DNA from: Planctomycetaceae bacterium
GTDB lineage: Bacteria; Planctomycetota; Planctomycetia; Pirellulales; Pirellulaceae
Direction of reading: 5' to 3'
DNA: 58,973 nt
NCBI GenBank assembly: GCA_016794985.1
Contig: JAEUIQ010000038.1
Span: 1-58,973, forward strand
Shown here: positions 45,862-55,270 of the stretch, piece by piece
How positions within the stretch are numbered: position 1 is the stretch's first letter
Layout of the letters: each line of letters opens with the position of its first letter
Made by a program: the position numbers and the translations under genes
Notes under the pieces: model-generated
The model's database searches: none
The model's input: only the letters and a program-made list of their open reading frames with translations
What the model was told of the DNA's origin: nothing

Positions 45862-47697
45862 TTACTGCAAAAGCTCTTTGACGAAATCGGTCACCGTTCC
45901 GCCGGAGCGCGCCTGCAACAAGGATTCCAAGGGTTGGCCACTTTGTAGTTCCGCCAAGATTTTCTTCAAGTCCTGACGCTGCCGTTTCCACGCGGTTGCA
46001 GCGGCTTGATCCAAGAACTGTTTCGTAGCGGGATCCAGTCGCCCTTCCAACCAACGTGGTACCGAGTCGGAACCCGGATTGGCCGGCGGCGTCGCTGGAC
46101 GCCCACGTCCGCGACGTTCTTCTTGCAAAGCCAAAGCCACACTATCGCAAAACCAACTCGGTAGACTGGGGGCGATGTTGGCGACCATGGCCGAACCCAC
46201 CCATTGCGACAGATTCTCTTCGATTTGTTCATCGGTCAAAGATGGCGAAAGCACGATGTAAGGCCCCTCGAGCGATTGGTCCCAATAGCCGCGGAGTGTT
46301 CCCGTCGCTTCACGCCGACTTAGCATCTTGGCGAACTCCGTATAGTCGTAATTGGAACCAGGAATGAACACTGAAATGCGGCCTTGGGCAAAAGCGTTGT
46401 CCGTGGCGACTGCCAATCCTTCTTGCCGCTGCCGGAATTCCTGCTCGGCGATTTTGATCCATTGTTCGATCCGCGCAGAATCTACTTTATCACCTGCTAT
46501 CCAAGCAAAATGTTCGGACTGGCCCTGTTGATAGGCTTGATCTACTAGTGCCAATTTCCAATTCTTGACCAACAGTTCCGCGCGTCGTTGCTGCAATTGT
46601 TCGACCGACATGCTTTGGATTGCCGCTCGCTGAGCCAGCGACACGACGGACTGATTCGGATCAAGCGCATCGAAACGGGCTCCCTCGCGAATCCAGGTGC
46701 TAATCAATTCGATTTGTTCGGCAGTCCACTTGGGCCGGTTGATCGGCATCTGTTGACCATCGGCAGTTCCCTTCAGTTTCTTGATCAGCAAACTCTCTTC
46801 TGGATTGCCAGCCACAACGATCGCCCCAGAATCGCCACCGCGCATCAGCCGCACATAACTTTCGACCGACAATCCACCGCGGAGATTATTTCCAGCGATG
46901 TGACAGCCGTTGCAGGATTCCGCCAAGAGCGGAGCAATGTCCTTCGAGAAAAAAACGGTGTCGCTTTCCGTTGCCCGAGGCACTTCGGCCATGTTCGCGG
47001 ACGGCTCCGGTTGAACAAGCGGACGCAGGTCGAACATGGTTTGTCCCGCGTCCAATTGGCCCCCTTCATCAATCCACTGCTTCAAAGTTTTTTTCTCTTC
47101 GTCGGTTAGTTTGTTGTTGTTGGGAGGCATGGTGTTGTTGGCGACAATCTCAAACAAGTAGCTTCGCGCACTATCGCCCGGAAAGACATGGGCGGCAATG
47201 TCGGCAGCCGAAGCCAAACTCGTATTGCCACGAGCCTCGCGCACATGGCAGTTGCCACACTTCTGCGCAATCAACGGTGCAATCGTCGCTTGGAAAGATA
47301 CTCGCTTGACGCTCATGTCGCTTTCTTTCGAATCCGACTCGACATAATTGAATTTCAACTGTGGCAGCGGTTCAGGCTTGGCTTTGGCGTTCTTGAGCAG
47401 CCGATGGGCCGCGACCAACCGCTTGTGCTGAGCACGGATCTCCGGGACATCCGATTTGCGAGTGGCTTTGAGAATTTCTTCAAGCACGCCAACGGCGGCA
47501 TTGACATGCTCCGTAACCTTGGCCACGTCTTGAGCCCGGGCGGCTGTTTCGGCAGCGTCCAAATGCGCCTTGAACTGAGTCACTTGAATACTTGGCGATT
47601 GATCCTGCCCCCAACTTGACTCCAGACCAACCAACCCAAAGAAGACGATCGCCGACAACGACACCACCACCACGAATCTCGCCATGTTTGGTTTCAT
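45862..47697 (-). CDS. Secreted dihaem-type PSCyt1 cytochrome protein
   Basis: 611 aa with a signal peptide (ARFVVVVSLSAIVFFGLVGL, cleavage before Q31-region). A helical stretch (~33-105) is followed by two planctomycete cytochrome c (PSCyt1) domains, each with one haem motif: CGNCH in LIAQKCGNCHVREARG and CNGCH in PLLAESCNGCHIAGNN; TMPPNNNKLTDEE and QQMPINRPKWTAEQ supply the Met-ligand region. The C-terminal ~270 residues are helical and unassigned (YDYTEFAKMLSRREATGTLR). Expected to be a periplasmic electron carrier of the kind seen beside planctomycete sulfatases or dehydrogenases, though neither is adjacent. The start is ATG 47697; M5 (47685) is an alternative. Confidence 0.88.
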   Translation of the reverse strand: MKPNMARFVVVVSLSAIVFFGLVGLESSWGQDQSPSIQVTQFKAHLDAAETAARAQDVAKVTEHVNAAVGVLEEILKATRKSDVPEIRAQHKRLVAAHRLLKNAKAKPEPLPQLKFNYVESDSKESDMSVKRVSFQATIAPLIAQKCGNCHVREARGNTSLASAADIAAHVFPGDSARSYLFEIVANNTMPPNNNKLTDEEKKTLKQWIDEGGQLDAGQTMFDLRPLVQPEPSANMAEVPRATESDTVFFSKDIAPLLAESCNGCHIAGNNLRGGLSVESYVRLMRGGDSGAIVVAGNPEESLLIKKLKGTADGQQMPINRPKWTAEQIELISTWIREGARFDALDPNQSVVSLAQRAAIQSMSVEQLQQRRAELLVKNWKLALVDQAYQQGQSEHFAWIAGDKVDSARIEQWIKIAEQEFRQRQEGLAVATDNAFAQGRISVFIPGSNYDYTEFAKMLSRREATGTLRGYWDQSLEGPYIVLSPSLTDEQIEENLSQWVGSAMVANIAPSLPSWFCDSVALALQEERRGRGRPATPPANPGSDSVPRWLEGRLDPATKQFLDQAAATAWKRQRQDLKKILAELQSGQPLESLLQARSGGTVTDFVKELLQ

Positions 47698-47833
47698 ATT
47701 GAGTCGAGTTCCCGAAAGAAGAGTCTGAATCGCACCGGAGTGTTGAACGCTTGCCTTGCTTCAATTCTAGCAAGAAACGACCGCCACGGTCAAACTGTTC
47801 CGGATTCTCGACACGTCTCGGGGCCAAACCAAG

Positions 47834-49123
47834 CTATTGAATGCTCTGAAACGCCCACACCAACCCAACAATGGCAGCAGTCAAGAAAACCAACAAGGCA
47901 AACAGCAGCCAATACCCGGATGCGTTGGAACGGCGACGAGCAGGCGGTTTGGTCGTGGTTGGGGCACCCAATTTTTTGGCTTTGCCGTCACCCGATGCAA
48001 TCACAATACCGCTACCCGAGCCTTCATCGGATTTGTCCGCGGTTGGCAGCGATTGATGGTTGCGAGTCGGAAAGGGCAGGGCGATGCTCGCATCGCGTTG
48101 CCAGCGATCCAACCAATCCATGATTTCTCCGCAATCCCGGCAACGTTCCTCGGCCTTCTTCCGCATCATCCATTCACACATTTGCGAAAGAAATAGCGGA
48201 CACTCGGGACGCAATGAAATCAATGTCGGTGGATCAACCGCCTGATGCCGCACCAATCGCTGTGCGACCGTTCCATCTGGGAACGGAGGATGTCCCGCCA
48301 CCAAGAAGTAAAACGTCCCACCCAACGAATAGATATCCGCCCGCAAATCGACCAAGTGACTATTGAGAGCTTGCTCGGGAGACAGAAAATCGGCCGTCCC
48401 CATAAGCGTTTCGTTATGAACAACGGTTAGGTCAGAAGCCTGACCAGTGAACTTGGCCAGCCCCAAGTCCAATAGTTTTACTTGGCCTTGCTTGTTCAAG
48501 AGCAAATTCCCAGGCTTCACATCACGATGAATCAAACCGGCGCGATGCGCATGTTGCAAGGCCGCCGCCGTTTGACGTAAATAGTTGACAGCGTCGCCAA
48601 TCGGCAAAGGGCCAACACGTTTGACCAGACTCGACAAGTCCTCTCCTTCGATATACTCCATCACCATGTAGTGTTGGTCGCCCTGTTGATCGATATCGAA
48701 AGTCCGCACAATGTTCGGATGATTCAATTGAGCCGCTGCCCGAGCTTCACGATAAAATCGCTCCAAGTAGCTGCTGTCGGTGACTTTCGATTTTGGCAGT
48801 ACTTTGATGGCGCGGCGTTGCCCCAACAACTGATTCTCGGCCAAATAAACGAAGCTCATCCCGCCGGCGCCAAGAGGTTCCAGCAACTTGTATTTGCCCA
48901 AAAAAAAGCCCTTCGTCTTGCCGGACAGCAACTTCTCGGCCTGCCAAGTGGTTATCACTTGCTGCCGAATCAAATGCCGAGCCATATCCGAAGCAGTGGC
49001 TTCTGCTCCGAGCTTTACCTTGGCCGTCCCAGGATCAAAAGCCGCGACCGCTGCCGCCAATCTTTCGGCTTCCACTAATTGGCTCTGCTTTAGCAGTTCG
49101 ATCAGGTTCGCGGCAGTCGACAT
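47834..49123 (-). CDS. Membrane-anchored Ser/Thr protein kinase
   Basis: 429 aa. Residues ~1-70 form the helical leader often found before planctomycete kinase domains (FDPGTAKVKLGAEATASDMA, WQAEKLLSGKTKGFFLGKYKL). The kinase domain (~77-340) has the Gly loop LGAGGMSFVYLA, K107 (AIKVLP), catalytic HRDVKPGN (199-206), a DLG triplet (219-221) instead of DFG, and the activation-loop end GTADFLSPEQ. After a Ser/Pro-rich linker a single helix (LLFALLVFLTAAIVGLVWAF) anchors it near the C-terminus, with only a few residues beyond, so the kinase faces the cytosol and there is no outer sensor domain. DLG is frequent in planctomycete kinases and need not abolish activity. Confidence 0.93.
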   Translation of the reverse strand: MSTAANLIELLKQSQLVEAERLAAAVAAFDPGTAKVKLGAEATASDMARHLIRQQVITTWQAEKLLSGKTKGFFLGKYKLLEPLGAGGMSFVYLAENQLLGQRRAIKVLPKSKVTDSSYLERFYREARAAAQLNHPNIVRTFDIDQQGDQHYMVMEYIEGEDLSSLVKRVGPLPIGDAVNYLRQTAAALQHAHRAGLIHRDVKPGNLLLNKQGQVKLLDLGLAKFTGQASDLTVVHNETLMGTADFLSPEQALNSHLVDLRADIYSLGGTFYFLVAGHPPFPDGTVAQRLVRHQAVDPPTLISLRPECPLFLSQMCEWMMRKKAEERCRDCGEIMDWLDRWQRDASIALPFPTRNHQSLPTADKSDEGSGSGIVIASGDGKAKKLGAPTTTKPPARRRSNASGYWLLFALLVFLTAAIVGLVWAFQSIQ

Positions 49124-49471
49124 GGTTGAAAGAAACCCGCAAGAAGTAGATCAAGCCCCAGATCACATGATGTTCGAATGGCAGACGCCAACCACGCCGA
49201 ACTCCAGCGCGAGCCCATAGCCCTGGCGCATCGAGCCGACTCGGCATACATCCCAAGGAACTCCAGAAATCCATGTTAACAGACGAGTATGACCTTGGGT
49301 AGGATTTGATCTGGCCTCCTATTTCTGAACACTTCGCCTTTGATCCTACTCCGCAGGCGGTATGAAGTTTTGTTCCAACTAGAAATATCGACTGAAATTT
49401 GCCAAGATAAGACCGACCAATACGAAACACCCCACTGTCCGATCACACCTTCTCCCGGCGCTTGATTTCCT
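49124..49471. other. Divergent intergenic region
   Basis: About 350 bases between the divergently transcribed kinase and zinc-ribbon genes. No gene, repeat or RNA structure is recognised. Promoters for both genes should lie here, but I could not pick confident hexamers. Confidence 0.4.
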
Positions 49472-50296
49472 ATGGAATACTTGGAATTTCACTGTAGCGA
49501 GTGCCGCTGCGGCCTGCGAATTAGAGTCGAGCACCGTGAAAAGACGATTCGCTGCCCGAACTGTCACGCTCTCCAACGTTATACAGCGACCCCGGCGCCT
49601 CTGGCGAGCCCGATCGCTAATCAAGCGGCTAAGCCGAATCAGATCGATCAGGGAACTTGGTCACTGCGAATGCCGGATGGAATTGTCTTAGGCAACTTAA
49701 GCCGCGAAGCATTTGAAAACGAAGTTCGCGCTCGAAATTTAGGACAGGGAACGCTGTTCCAAGGCGGTGATTTCACGCAATGGACGCCGCTGGAGAAGCT
49801 GTTTCAATCGCAGGTCCCTGGCAAAGCCGACCGATTCGGCGGCGGTTGGGCAGGCCATACTACCGCGACATCAACACCCATCCCGGTTTCAACGACCGGC
49901 GGCCAATCACAATTTCCGTCGGTCGGAACCTCAACACCCTTGGCCGGAACTCCGGTCGCCGGTCCAACGGCGAACATGGCTGGCCCTGCCTCGTCGGCCT
50001 ATGTGCCCCTTCCGCCAAACTCGACCAATGCCTACGGTCGAGCGTTGCCACTGGAACAACAGCTGCCCGCACCCCGAGCTCATTTGGTGTTGGCAATGGG
50101 CATCGTCGGGATGCTGCTCCCCTGCACCTTTATTTTTAGCTTGATTGGACTCGTTTTGGGAATCATGGACTCTATGCAAATGGGGAATGGCACCATGTCC
50201 CGACAGGGCAGCACGATGCTGACGGTCGGATTGGTCCTGTGTGTCCTCGGAATTTTTACGGGCGGTTGCTGTAGTATTAGTATCTTTAACAGTTAG
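49472..50296 (+). CDS. Zinc-ribbon, GYF-like and membrane-tail protein
   Basis: 274 aa. The N-terminal ~35 residues are a zinc ribbon (CSECRCGLRIRVEHREKTIRCPNC; Cys pairs C8/C11 and C28/C31). A segment at ~60-115 (GTWSLRMPDGIVLGNLSREA, TLFQGGDFTQWTPLEKLF) resembles a GYF_2-type peptide-binding domain. Then come a Pro/Thr/Ser-rich linker and two hydrophobic segments (LVLAMGIVGMLLPCTFIFSL and MLTVGLVLCVLGIFTGGCCS) with the spacing of DUF4190. Related planctomycete proteins have the same modular build. Its function is unknown; the cytosolic zinc ribbon on a membrane tether suggests recruitment or sensing. The gene divergent from it encodes the Ser/Thr kinase. Confidence 0.78.
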   Translation: MEYLEFHCSECRCGLRIRVEHREKTIRCPNCHALQRYTATPAPLASPIANQAAKPNQIDQGTWSLRMPDGIVLGNLSREAFENEVRARNLGQGTLFQGGDFTQWTPLEKLFQSQVPGKADRFGGGWAGHTTATSTPIPVSTTGGQSQFPSVGTSTPLAGTPVAGPTANMAGPASSAYVPLPPNSTNAYGRALPLEQQLPAPRAHLVLAMGIVGMLLPCTFIFSLIGLVLGIMDSMQMGNGTMSRQGSTMLTVGLVLCVLGIFTGGCCSISIFNS

Positions 50297-50453
50297 TGAC
50301 TGCATGGCTTCACTGCCAATGCATTCGACTGTTGCCCGGTCGTGGTCGTGACAATATTGCACTTGAACCAAAAATCAGTTGTTGCTAAGAACCGTCTGTT
50401 GTCCGACCTCGAGAAACTTCTCGTGTCTTTCGCTCGTTTGGAGGAAGGGTTCC

Positions 50454-51293
50454 ATGCAGCAACCGCCAACCAATCCAGGCTCGAATTCTTCCCAAACCAC
50501 ACCGACACCAAACATCATTCCTATGGCGCGCGAGAAAGACACCACACCACGTTGCGATCACGCGAATTCGGTCGGCAACAATGCCAAGCAACCAGCGAAG
50601 TTTGGGTCGGTTCCAATTCTTGGCGGAGTCATGCGCGGCGTGCGTTGGTATCCAACGGCTCGAGGCAAAGTACTACGTGTTTTGTGCGGAACTTATGAAC
50701 GAGAACAAACACAACGATTTGTCGATACGATTCGCCCTGGTGATGTGGTTTTCGACATTGGCGCGGCGACCGGGTACTACACGTTGTTGGCAGCTCAATT
50801 GGTTGGAACACAAGGCCGCGTTTTATCGTGCGAACCATCGCCGCGCAACCGGTATTTTCTTACTCAACACGTTTGCCGCAATCGCCTGACCAACGTGACC
50901 ATCGTCGACCAAGCGGTTGGAGACTACAACGGAACCATCGGGTTCAGTGTTGGAACCGGAACCGGTACGGGAAAAATATCGCCCGCCAGTTCATTGGTAG
51001 TTGGGATCAGCACCCTGGATTCATTGGTTCGCGAATTCAAACTTTGTCCAACGCATATCAAATTGGACGTTGAAGGCGCCGAGATGGCGGTTTTTGCGGG
51101 CGGATTGGAAACTTTGCGTTCGCTCCGCCCAGTATTGTTTCTTTCGACGCACGGCGAAGCGACTCATCGTCGCTGTTGCGAGTTCTTGATCGATTTGGGC
51201 TATCAATTGAGCCCGATGGGAAGTGGCAACTTGGAAGAATGTACGGAAGTCTACTGCCTCCCACCGCAAGGCTCCGCCAGTCGTGCGGCATAG
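50454..51293 (+). CDS. FkbM-family SAM-dependent methyltransferase
   Basis: 279 aa. The SAM-binding core is clear: GDVVFDIGAATGYYTLLAAQ (motif I), VLSCEPSPRNRYFL, NVTIVDQAVGDYNG and IKLDVEGAEMAVFAGGLETL, the FkbM signature. FkbM enzymes O-methylate sugars, antibiotics or glycolipids. I chose ATG 50454 with a strong GGAGGAAGGG a few bases upstream; an earlier in-frame TTG/ATG at 50379 would add 25 residues. The first ~60 residues (many Pro, Thr, Asn) are not conserved, and a Met at 50524 could be the true start. There is no glycosyltransferase next door, so its substrate cannot be guessed. Confidence 0.9.
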   Translation: MQQPPTNPGSNSSQTTPTPNIIPMAREKDTTPRCDHANSVGNNAKQPAKFGSVPILGGVMRGVRWYPTARGKVLRVLCGTYEREQTQRFVDTIRPGDVVFDIGAATGYYTLLAAQLVGTQGRVLSCEPSPRNRYFLTQHVCRNRLTNVTIVDQAVGDYNGTIGFSVGTGTGTGKISPASSLVVGISTLDSLVREFKLCPTHIKLDVEGAEMAVFAGGLETLRSLRPVLFLSTHGEATHRRCCEFLIDLGYQLSPMGSGNLEECTEVYCLPPQGSASRAA

Positions 51294-51430
51294 TCTTTTC
51301 CCAAGATGCAGCAAAATACTAAACGGCCAATTTCATTTTCCAAGATTCGAAACCGCGTTCGAAGTTTGTGCTTGATTCCGCAAAGTCCTCAGGCCATCTG
51401 CCTCGATAAGTGAACATCTATTCCTCTGCC

Positions 51431-51590
51431 AAGCAACACTGAGAAGCATTTGTGAATAAGTACGTTCAGCAATTGTTTCGGCCCTTCAGACCTTTTTTTG
51501 GATGAGATGTCATTTTAACCGGTGGCTTACGCACACCGGCTGGGGTTGTTTCGACCCATTCGGGCCTGTTTTCGTTAGGAAAAATGCTTC
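51431..51590 (-). repeat. Dispersed ~160-bp element, copy 2 (inverted)
   Basis: Read on the minus strand: GAAGCATTTTTCCTAACG, CAGGCCCGAATGGGTCG, AAACAACCCCAGCCGGTGTG, CGTAAGCCACCGGTTAAAAT, GACATCTCATCCAAAAAAAG and on to CTCAGTGTTGCTTG. Blocks and order match the copies at 5454-5612 and 55271-55430. The CCGGT...ACCGG and GGCCC...GGGTC arms can pair as hairpins. It lies in the 390-base gap between the FkbM gene and the aldo/keto reductase gene, immediately next to a 15-bp tandem repeat. Confidence 0.85.
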
Positions 51591-51603
51591 ACGGCATTGC
51601 CCA

Positions 51604-51674
51604 CCATTCATTCCTTTGCCATCCATTCCTCTGCCATCCATTCCTCTGCCATCCATTCCTCTGCCATCCATTCA
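51604..51674. repeat. 15-bp tandem repeat
   Basis: Four full units of CCATTCCTCTGCCAT (the first has two or three differences) at 51608-51667 plus a partial unit to 51674. The unit length is a multiple of three, so plus-strand frames read as (PSIPL)n or (HSSAI)n, but no start or domain is attached and I take it as non-coding. It sits directly beside the inverted copy of the dispersed element and within 20 bases of the end of the aldo/keto reductase gene. Confidence 0.9.
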
Positions 51675-51685
51675 CTTAGGCCGCG

Positions 51686-52534
51686 TCAACGTTGCGCCAG
51701 ATACTCGATCGTCTGCACTTCCGATTCCAAGAGACTGAACTGCTGCACGGACAAGTCAGCTTGCATGTGTCGGGCGTTCGTTGTTCCGGTCAGTGGCAAC
51801 ATACCCAATTGTAGTGCAAAGCGAAAAATGACTTCCGCTGGTGTGCGTTCCACACGCTTTGCGATTCGAGCGACATCCGCCGAGGCCATGACGGCTCGGT
51901 TGGCCGTCAACAATGAAAAACCTTGGTAAGTTATTTCTTGCCCTCGACAGTATTCTCGGATTTCACGATCCCAACCTTGTACGGCGTAACAACGGTTCTG
52001 GACAAAACGTGGTTTGATCCTGACTCGACTGCAAAGTTCTTCTAATTGATCGAGATCCACGTTGCTGATTCCGAGCGAACCAACGATGCCTCGATCATGC
52101 AGTTCTTCCATCGCCTTCCAAGCCGACCAATCTGCCGGGCCTAGTCCCTCGTTCCGGCTTGGACCATGCAAGACGTAGCTATCGATATGATCGATGTGCA
52201 GATGCTCCCGCGAACTGGCACAGGATTGCATGACTTGCGCTTCGATCGGTGCCCGCGGATCGTACGGCAATCGTTGGTCTTGCCCGGCCCGAAACGTGAA
52301 CTTGGTTTGAATAAACAGTTCGTCACGAATCACGAGGCCTTGATTGATACTGGCAGCAATTCCCGCACCAACCGCGGCTTCGTAGTAATGTTTGCGTTGG
52401 TTGGCAGTATCGATCCCTCGAAAGCCTTGCTGGATAGCCAGTTCGGTCAAGGTTTGTGTAGCCTCTTCTTTCCAGGCAGTTCCATACAACATCGACGGAG
52501 CAGTTTTTCCGGACGGCATAGGTTCTTCTCTCAT
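51686..52534 (-). CDS. Aldo/keto reductase
   Basis: 282 aa NADPH-dependent oxidoreductase with the (beta/alpha)8 AKR fold. The catalytic tetrad can be located: Asp in FRGIDTANQRKHYYE, Tyr in the same segment, Lys in FIQTKFTF and His in SYVLHGPSR. The nucleotide-binding end has LPLTGTTNARHMQADL. Short AKRs of this type reduce aldehydes or sugars; substrate unknown. I chose ATG 52534, shortly after AGGGTGGAAG; GTG 52543 or ATG 52519 are alternatives. The N-terminal TAPSMLYGTAWK lacks the long leader of other AKRs. Divergent from the lactonase-like gene across ~150 bases. Confidence 0.92.
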   Translation of the reverse strand: MREEPMPSGKTAPSMLYGTAWKEEATQTLTELAIQQGFRGIDTANQRKHYYEAAVGAGIAASINQGLVIRDELFIQTKFTFRAGQDQRLPYDPRAPIEAQVMQSCASSREHLHIDHIDSYVLHGPSRNEGLGPADWSAWKAMEELHDRGIVGSLGISNVDLDQLEELCSRVRIKPRFVQNRCYAVQGWDREIREYCRGQEITYQGFSLLTANRAVMASADVARIAKRVERTPAEVIFRFALQLGMLPLTGTTNARHMQADLSVQQFSLLESEVQTIEYLAQR

Positions 52535-52686
52535 GTCTTCCACCCTACTTTAGACCGCTGACATATTACAATAAACTGAACCAGCCGGGATTGCGGTCGC
52601 GCTGCGAATGCGCGCCAATTCGCGGTTGTCCGGTTATTTGTCGTTTCGATCCACCATTCATCCTTCGATGTGATTGAGCCTAGACC

Positions 52687-53832
52687 ATGATCAAATTCGT
52701 GTACCTCGTCCTGTTGATGACATGCTTGAGCCAACTCCCGTGTCTTGCGGATGAAAATGAAACTGCGAAGCGGTACTGGGTGTATCTCGGTACCTACACC
52801 AGCGAATCGGGGAGCCAGGGCATCTACCGCTGCATCTTGGATCCCGCAACCGGCGAAGTCTCGGCTCCGGAACTTGCGGCCGAGCTGGGAAGCCCGTCCT
52901 TTATTCATATTTCTGCCGACGGCCAGTCGCTGTACGCCATCGGCGAGAGCATGGAGGAAGGCGGCGTCTATTCGTTCAAGCTTGATCAAAAGACGGGCAA
53001 GCTAAGTGATCAAGTAACGCTCACCAGTGGCGGAGCAACAGCTTGTCACATTAGCACCGATCAAAAGAATCAATTCGCCGTTGTTTCAAACTACTTCGGC
53101 GGCAGCTACTCGTTCTTCAAGTTAAAGCCAAATGGCAGCCTCGAATCGAGGATTGCCCACCATGCGATTCCGGTGATCAAGATCGATGGCGCTGATCGCG
53201 AAGCTCGCGGTCACTGCGGATTTTTTGACGCAACCGGGACGCTGGCGTTCACTTGCGATGCAGGCCAAGACAAAGTCCACATTTACAAATTGAATCGAGA
53301 GCAAGGAACAGTGACACCGAATGACCCGCCTTATCTCGCGATGCCGGCCTTGAGTGCTCCCCGGCATATTCACATTGCTCCCGACAATAGTGTCGCGTTC
53401 GTAAATGGAGAACGCGACATGACGGTAAACTTGGTCAAACTGGACGTTGCCGGAAATCAATTTGAAGTGATCCAAAGTCTATCAACGTTGCGCGAAGGGG
53501 AAAAAGTCGAAGCTGGTTACAGCACCGCCGAATGCCGCATCCATCCCAGCGGCAAATTCGTTTATGTCTCGAATCGTGGACATAACACGATCGCCGCCTT
53601 CAAGTACGATGCCAACGTCAAGAAACTCTCACCCGTTGGGCACATCACGGGCGATATCAAGATCCCACGGAACTTCAACATCACTCCCTGCGGCCAATGG
53701 ATGTTGATTGCCAGTCAGGACGGAGGCAAAGTGGGGGTATACAAGATCGACACGACAACTGGCCTCGCGACGGAGACCAAGCACTCGATCAAAATCGACC
53801 AGTGTGTTTGTATCAAGTTCCTCGAGCAGTAA
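52687..53832 (+). CDS. Secreted lactonase-type seven-blade propeller (6-phosphogluconolactonase-like)
   Basis: 381 aa. It has a signal peptide (FVYLVLLMTCLSQLPCLA-D) and a lactonase (YbhE/Pgl-type) propeller: VYLGTYTSESGSQGIYRCIL, GSPSFIHISADGQSLYAIGE, HISTDQKNQFAVVSNYFGGS, PRHIHIAPDNSVAFVNGERD, ECRIHPSGKFVYVSNRGHNT and RNFNITPCGQWMLIASQDGG. The family includes cytosolic 6-phosphogluconolactonase, but the export signal argues that this one acts on an extracellular lactone or has only a binding role; planctomycetes have many such copies. The ATG at 52687 is the clear start. Confidence 0.9.
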   Translation: MIKFVYLVLLMTCLSQLPCLADENETAKRYWVYLGTYTSESGSQGIYRCILDPATGEVSAPELAAELGSPSFIHISADGQSLYAIGESMEEGGVYSFKLDQKTGKLSDQVTLTSGGATACHISTDQKNQFAVVSNYFGGSYSFFKLKPNGSLESRIAHHAIPVIKIDGADREARGHCGFFDATGTLAFTCDAGQDKVHIYKLNREQGTVTPNDPPYLAMPALSAPRHIHIAPDNSVAFVNGERDMTVNLVKLDVAGNQFEVIQSLSTLREGEKVEAGYSTAECRIHPSGKFVYVSNRGHNTIAAFKYDANVKKLSPVGHITGDIKIPRNFNITPCGQWMLIASQDGGKVGVYKIDTTTGLATETKHSIKIDQCVCIKFLEQ

Positions 53833-53934
53833 TCGCTGCTGTTCTCGGTTGAACGGCAACAAATCGCTGACGGCCTTACTTCGACAACCTGCGTCGAATC
53901 CCCAACCCCTGTTTTCGACGAGGTCAATTCGGAG

Positions 53935-55101
53935 ATGTCCAACCATCACAATACAAACTTGAATACGCCGGAGCAGCAACATTTTTTTCGGATGCTCGCG
54001 ACGGGGGATGTGCAGGAGATCCGAGCATCGGTGACCAAGAATCCCGCGTTACTGGACAGTTGCGACTATCGCAACTTCGGAGGGACGCCTTTGACGATCG
54101 CGTGTTTTAGCAATCGTCCAACGATTGTAAATCTGCTGCTTGAATTGGGAGCCGATCCGAATCGAAAAAGTGATTGGCCGATGGGCCCGTGGAGCCCTTT
54201 GCACTGTGCACTTTTTCATCACGATCGGCAGCTTGTGCAACTCTTGATCTCTCGCGGGGCCCTTGTCGATGTGCACACCGCGGCCGGGTTAGGCGATTGC
54301 GATGCTGTTCGGCACTTGTTGGACGCGGATCCGTCCCGAGTCAACGAACGAGGTGGAGATGGCTGTCAACCACTTCACTTTGCCGACACGATCGAAGTCG
54401 CCAAACTTTTGCTCGATCGCGGAGCCCAAATCAATGGTCGCTGCATCGATCACTACAGCACGCCCGTTCAATATCTGTGTACCATTCGACCGGAAGTTGC
54501 CCGGTTTCTGTTGCGGACTGGGGCTGAAGCCGACATTTTCTCGGCGGTCCTCTGTGGCAATGTCGAATCGATCGAGTCGTTGTTGCTGGCCAATTCGATT
54601 CACTTAAACGCGCGAATCAACCAGACTTTTTTCCCGCCCGGAAGTGAACATGATGTACACAACATCATGACATTTTCTGTTGGGATGGATGCGACACCTC
54701 TGCATGCAGCAGCCAAGGGAAATTGTCCGGTGTCGGTGGCCGTATTGGTGAAGCATGGCATGTCACCAAATATTCGTGGTGGCTACGACCATGCGACTCC
54801 GCTGCATACGGCGGCTTGGAGCAATTGCCTAGAGTCCGCTCAATCGCTTTTGGAGCATGGTGCCGAAATCGACGCCCGTTCGGGACATCTACACAACAAC
54901 ACACCCGCCGGTTGGGCGATCGTGGCGGGCTCCGATCGTGTCTTCGCTTTGCTGATGGATCGAGGAGCCACTGTACAACCGTGGTTCCTGAAAGACGCCC
55001 GGGAAGCTTGCGAGGGACGTTTCGATCCATTCAGTTGTGTACCTGCGTCGCAGCGGGAAAAAATATTCGCCCGTGTCAACGCCAGCCAGCATTCAAATTA
55101 A
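53935..55101 (+). CDS. Ankyrin-repeat protein
   Basis: 388 aa, no signal peptide, likely cytosolic. About nine ankyrin-type repeats fill the chain, for example LATGDVQEIRASVTKNPALL, GGTPLTIACFSNRPTIVNLL, SPLHCALFHHDRQLVQLLIS, ATPLHAAAKGNCPVSVAVLV and ATPLHTAAWSNCLESAQSLL. Ankyrin stacks bind proteins; the partner is unknown. Starts at ATG 53935, 100 bases after the lactonase-like gene on the same strand. The ESCRT-like cassette begins 365 bases downstream, beyond a copy of the dispersed element, so a shared transcript is uncertain. Confidence 0.9.
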   Translation: MSNHHNTNLNTPEQQHFFRMLATGDVQEIRASVTKNPALLDSCDYRNFGGTPLTIACFSNRPTIVNLLLELGADPNRKSDWPMGPWSPLHCALFHHDRQLVQLLISRGALVDVHTAAGLGDCDAVRHLLDADPSRVNERGGDGCQPLHFADTIEVAKLLLDRGAQINGRCIDHYSTPVQYLCTIRPEVARFLLRTGAEADIFSAVLCGNVESIESLLLANSIHLNARINQTFFPPGSEHDVHNIMTFSVGMDATPLHAAAKGNCPVSVAVLVKHGMSPNIRGGYDHATPLHTAAWSNCLESAQSLLEHGAEIDARSGHLHNNTPAGWAIVAGSDRVFALLMDRGATVQPWFLKDAREACEGRFDPFSCVPASQREKIFARVNASQHSN

Positions 55102-55232
55102 GAACGCGTTCTGAAACGATTCACCGCACCCTGCGGTTCCCGGGCCCAGGCGAGGCATCCAAAGATCACGTGTTGGAAATATTTTTGAAGTCGATGCAAG
55201 ACCGCAAGAGTTTTCTTCCTAAAAGCAGGACA

Positions 55233-55252
55233 GGACCAAGTTTTCTTGGTCC
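55233..55252. other. Perfect 8-bp hairpin
   Basis: GGACCAAG-TTTT-CTTGGTCC, a perfect 8-base stem with a 4-base loop, between the ankyrin gene stop and the dispersed element. On the plus strand it is followed by CCCTTTCCCCC and not by a T-run, so it is not a textbook terminator, though it could still end the ankyrin transcript or cap an RNA. Confidence 0.55.
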
Positions 55253-55270
55253 CCTTTCCCCCAACGCTGT

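Noticed and set aside
55233..55252. Hairpin as an intrinsic terminator
   Set aside because: The stem is perfect but no T-run follows on either strand, so I list it only as a hairpin.
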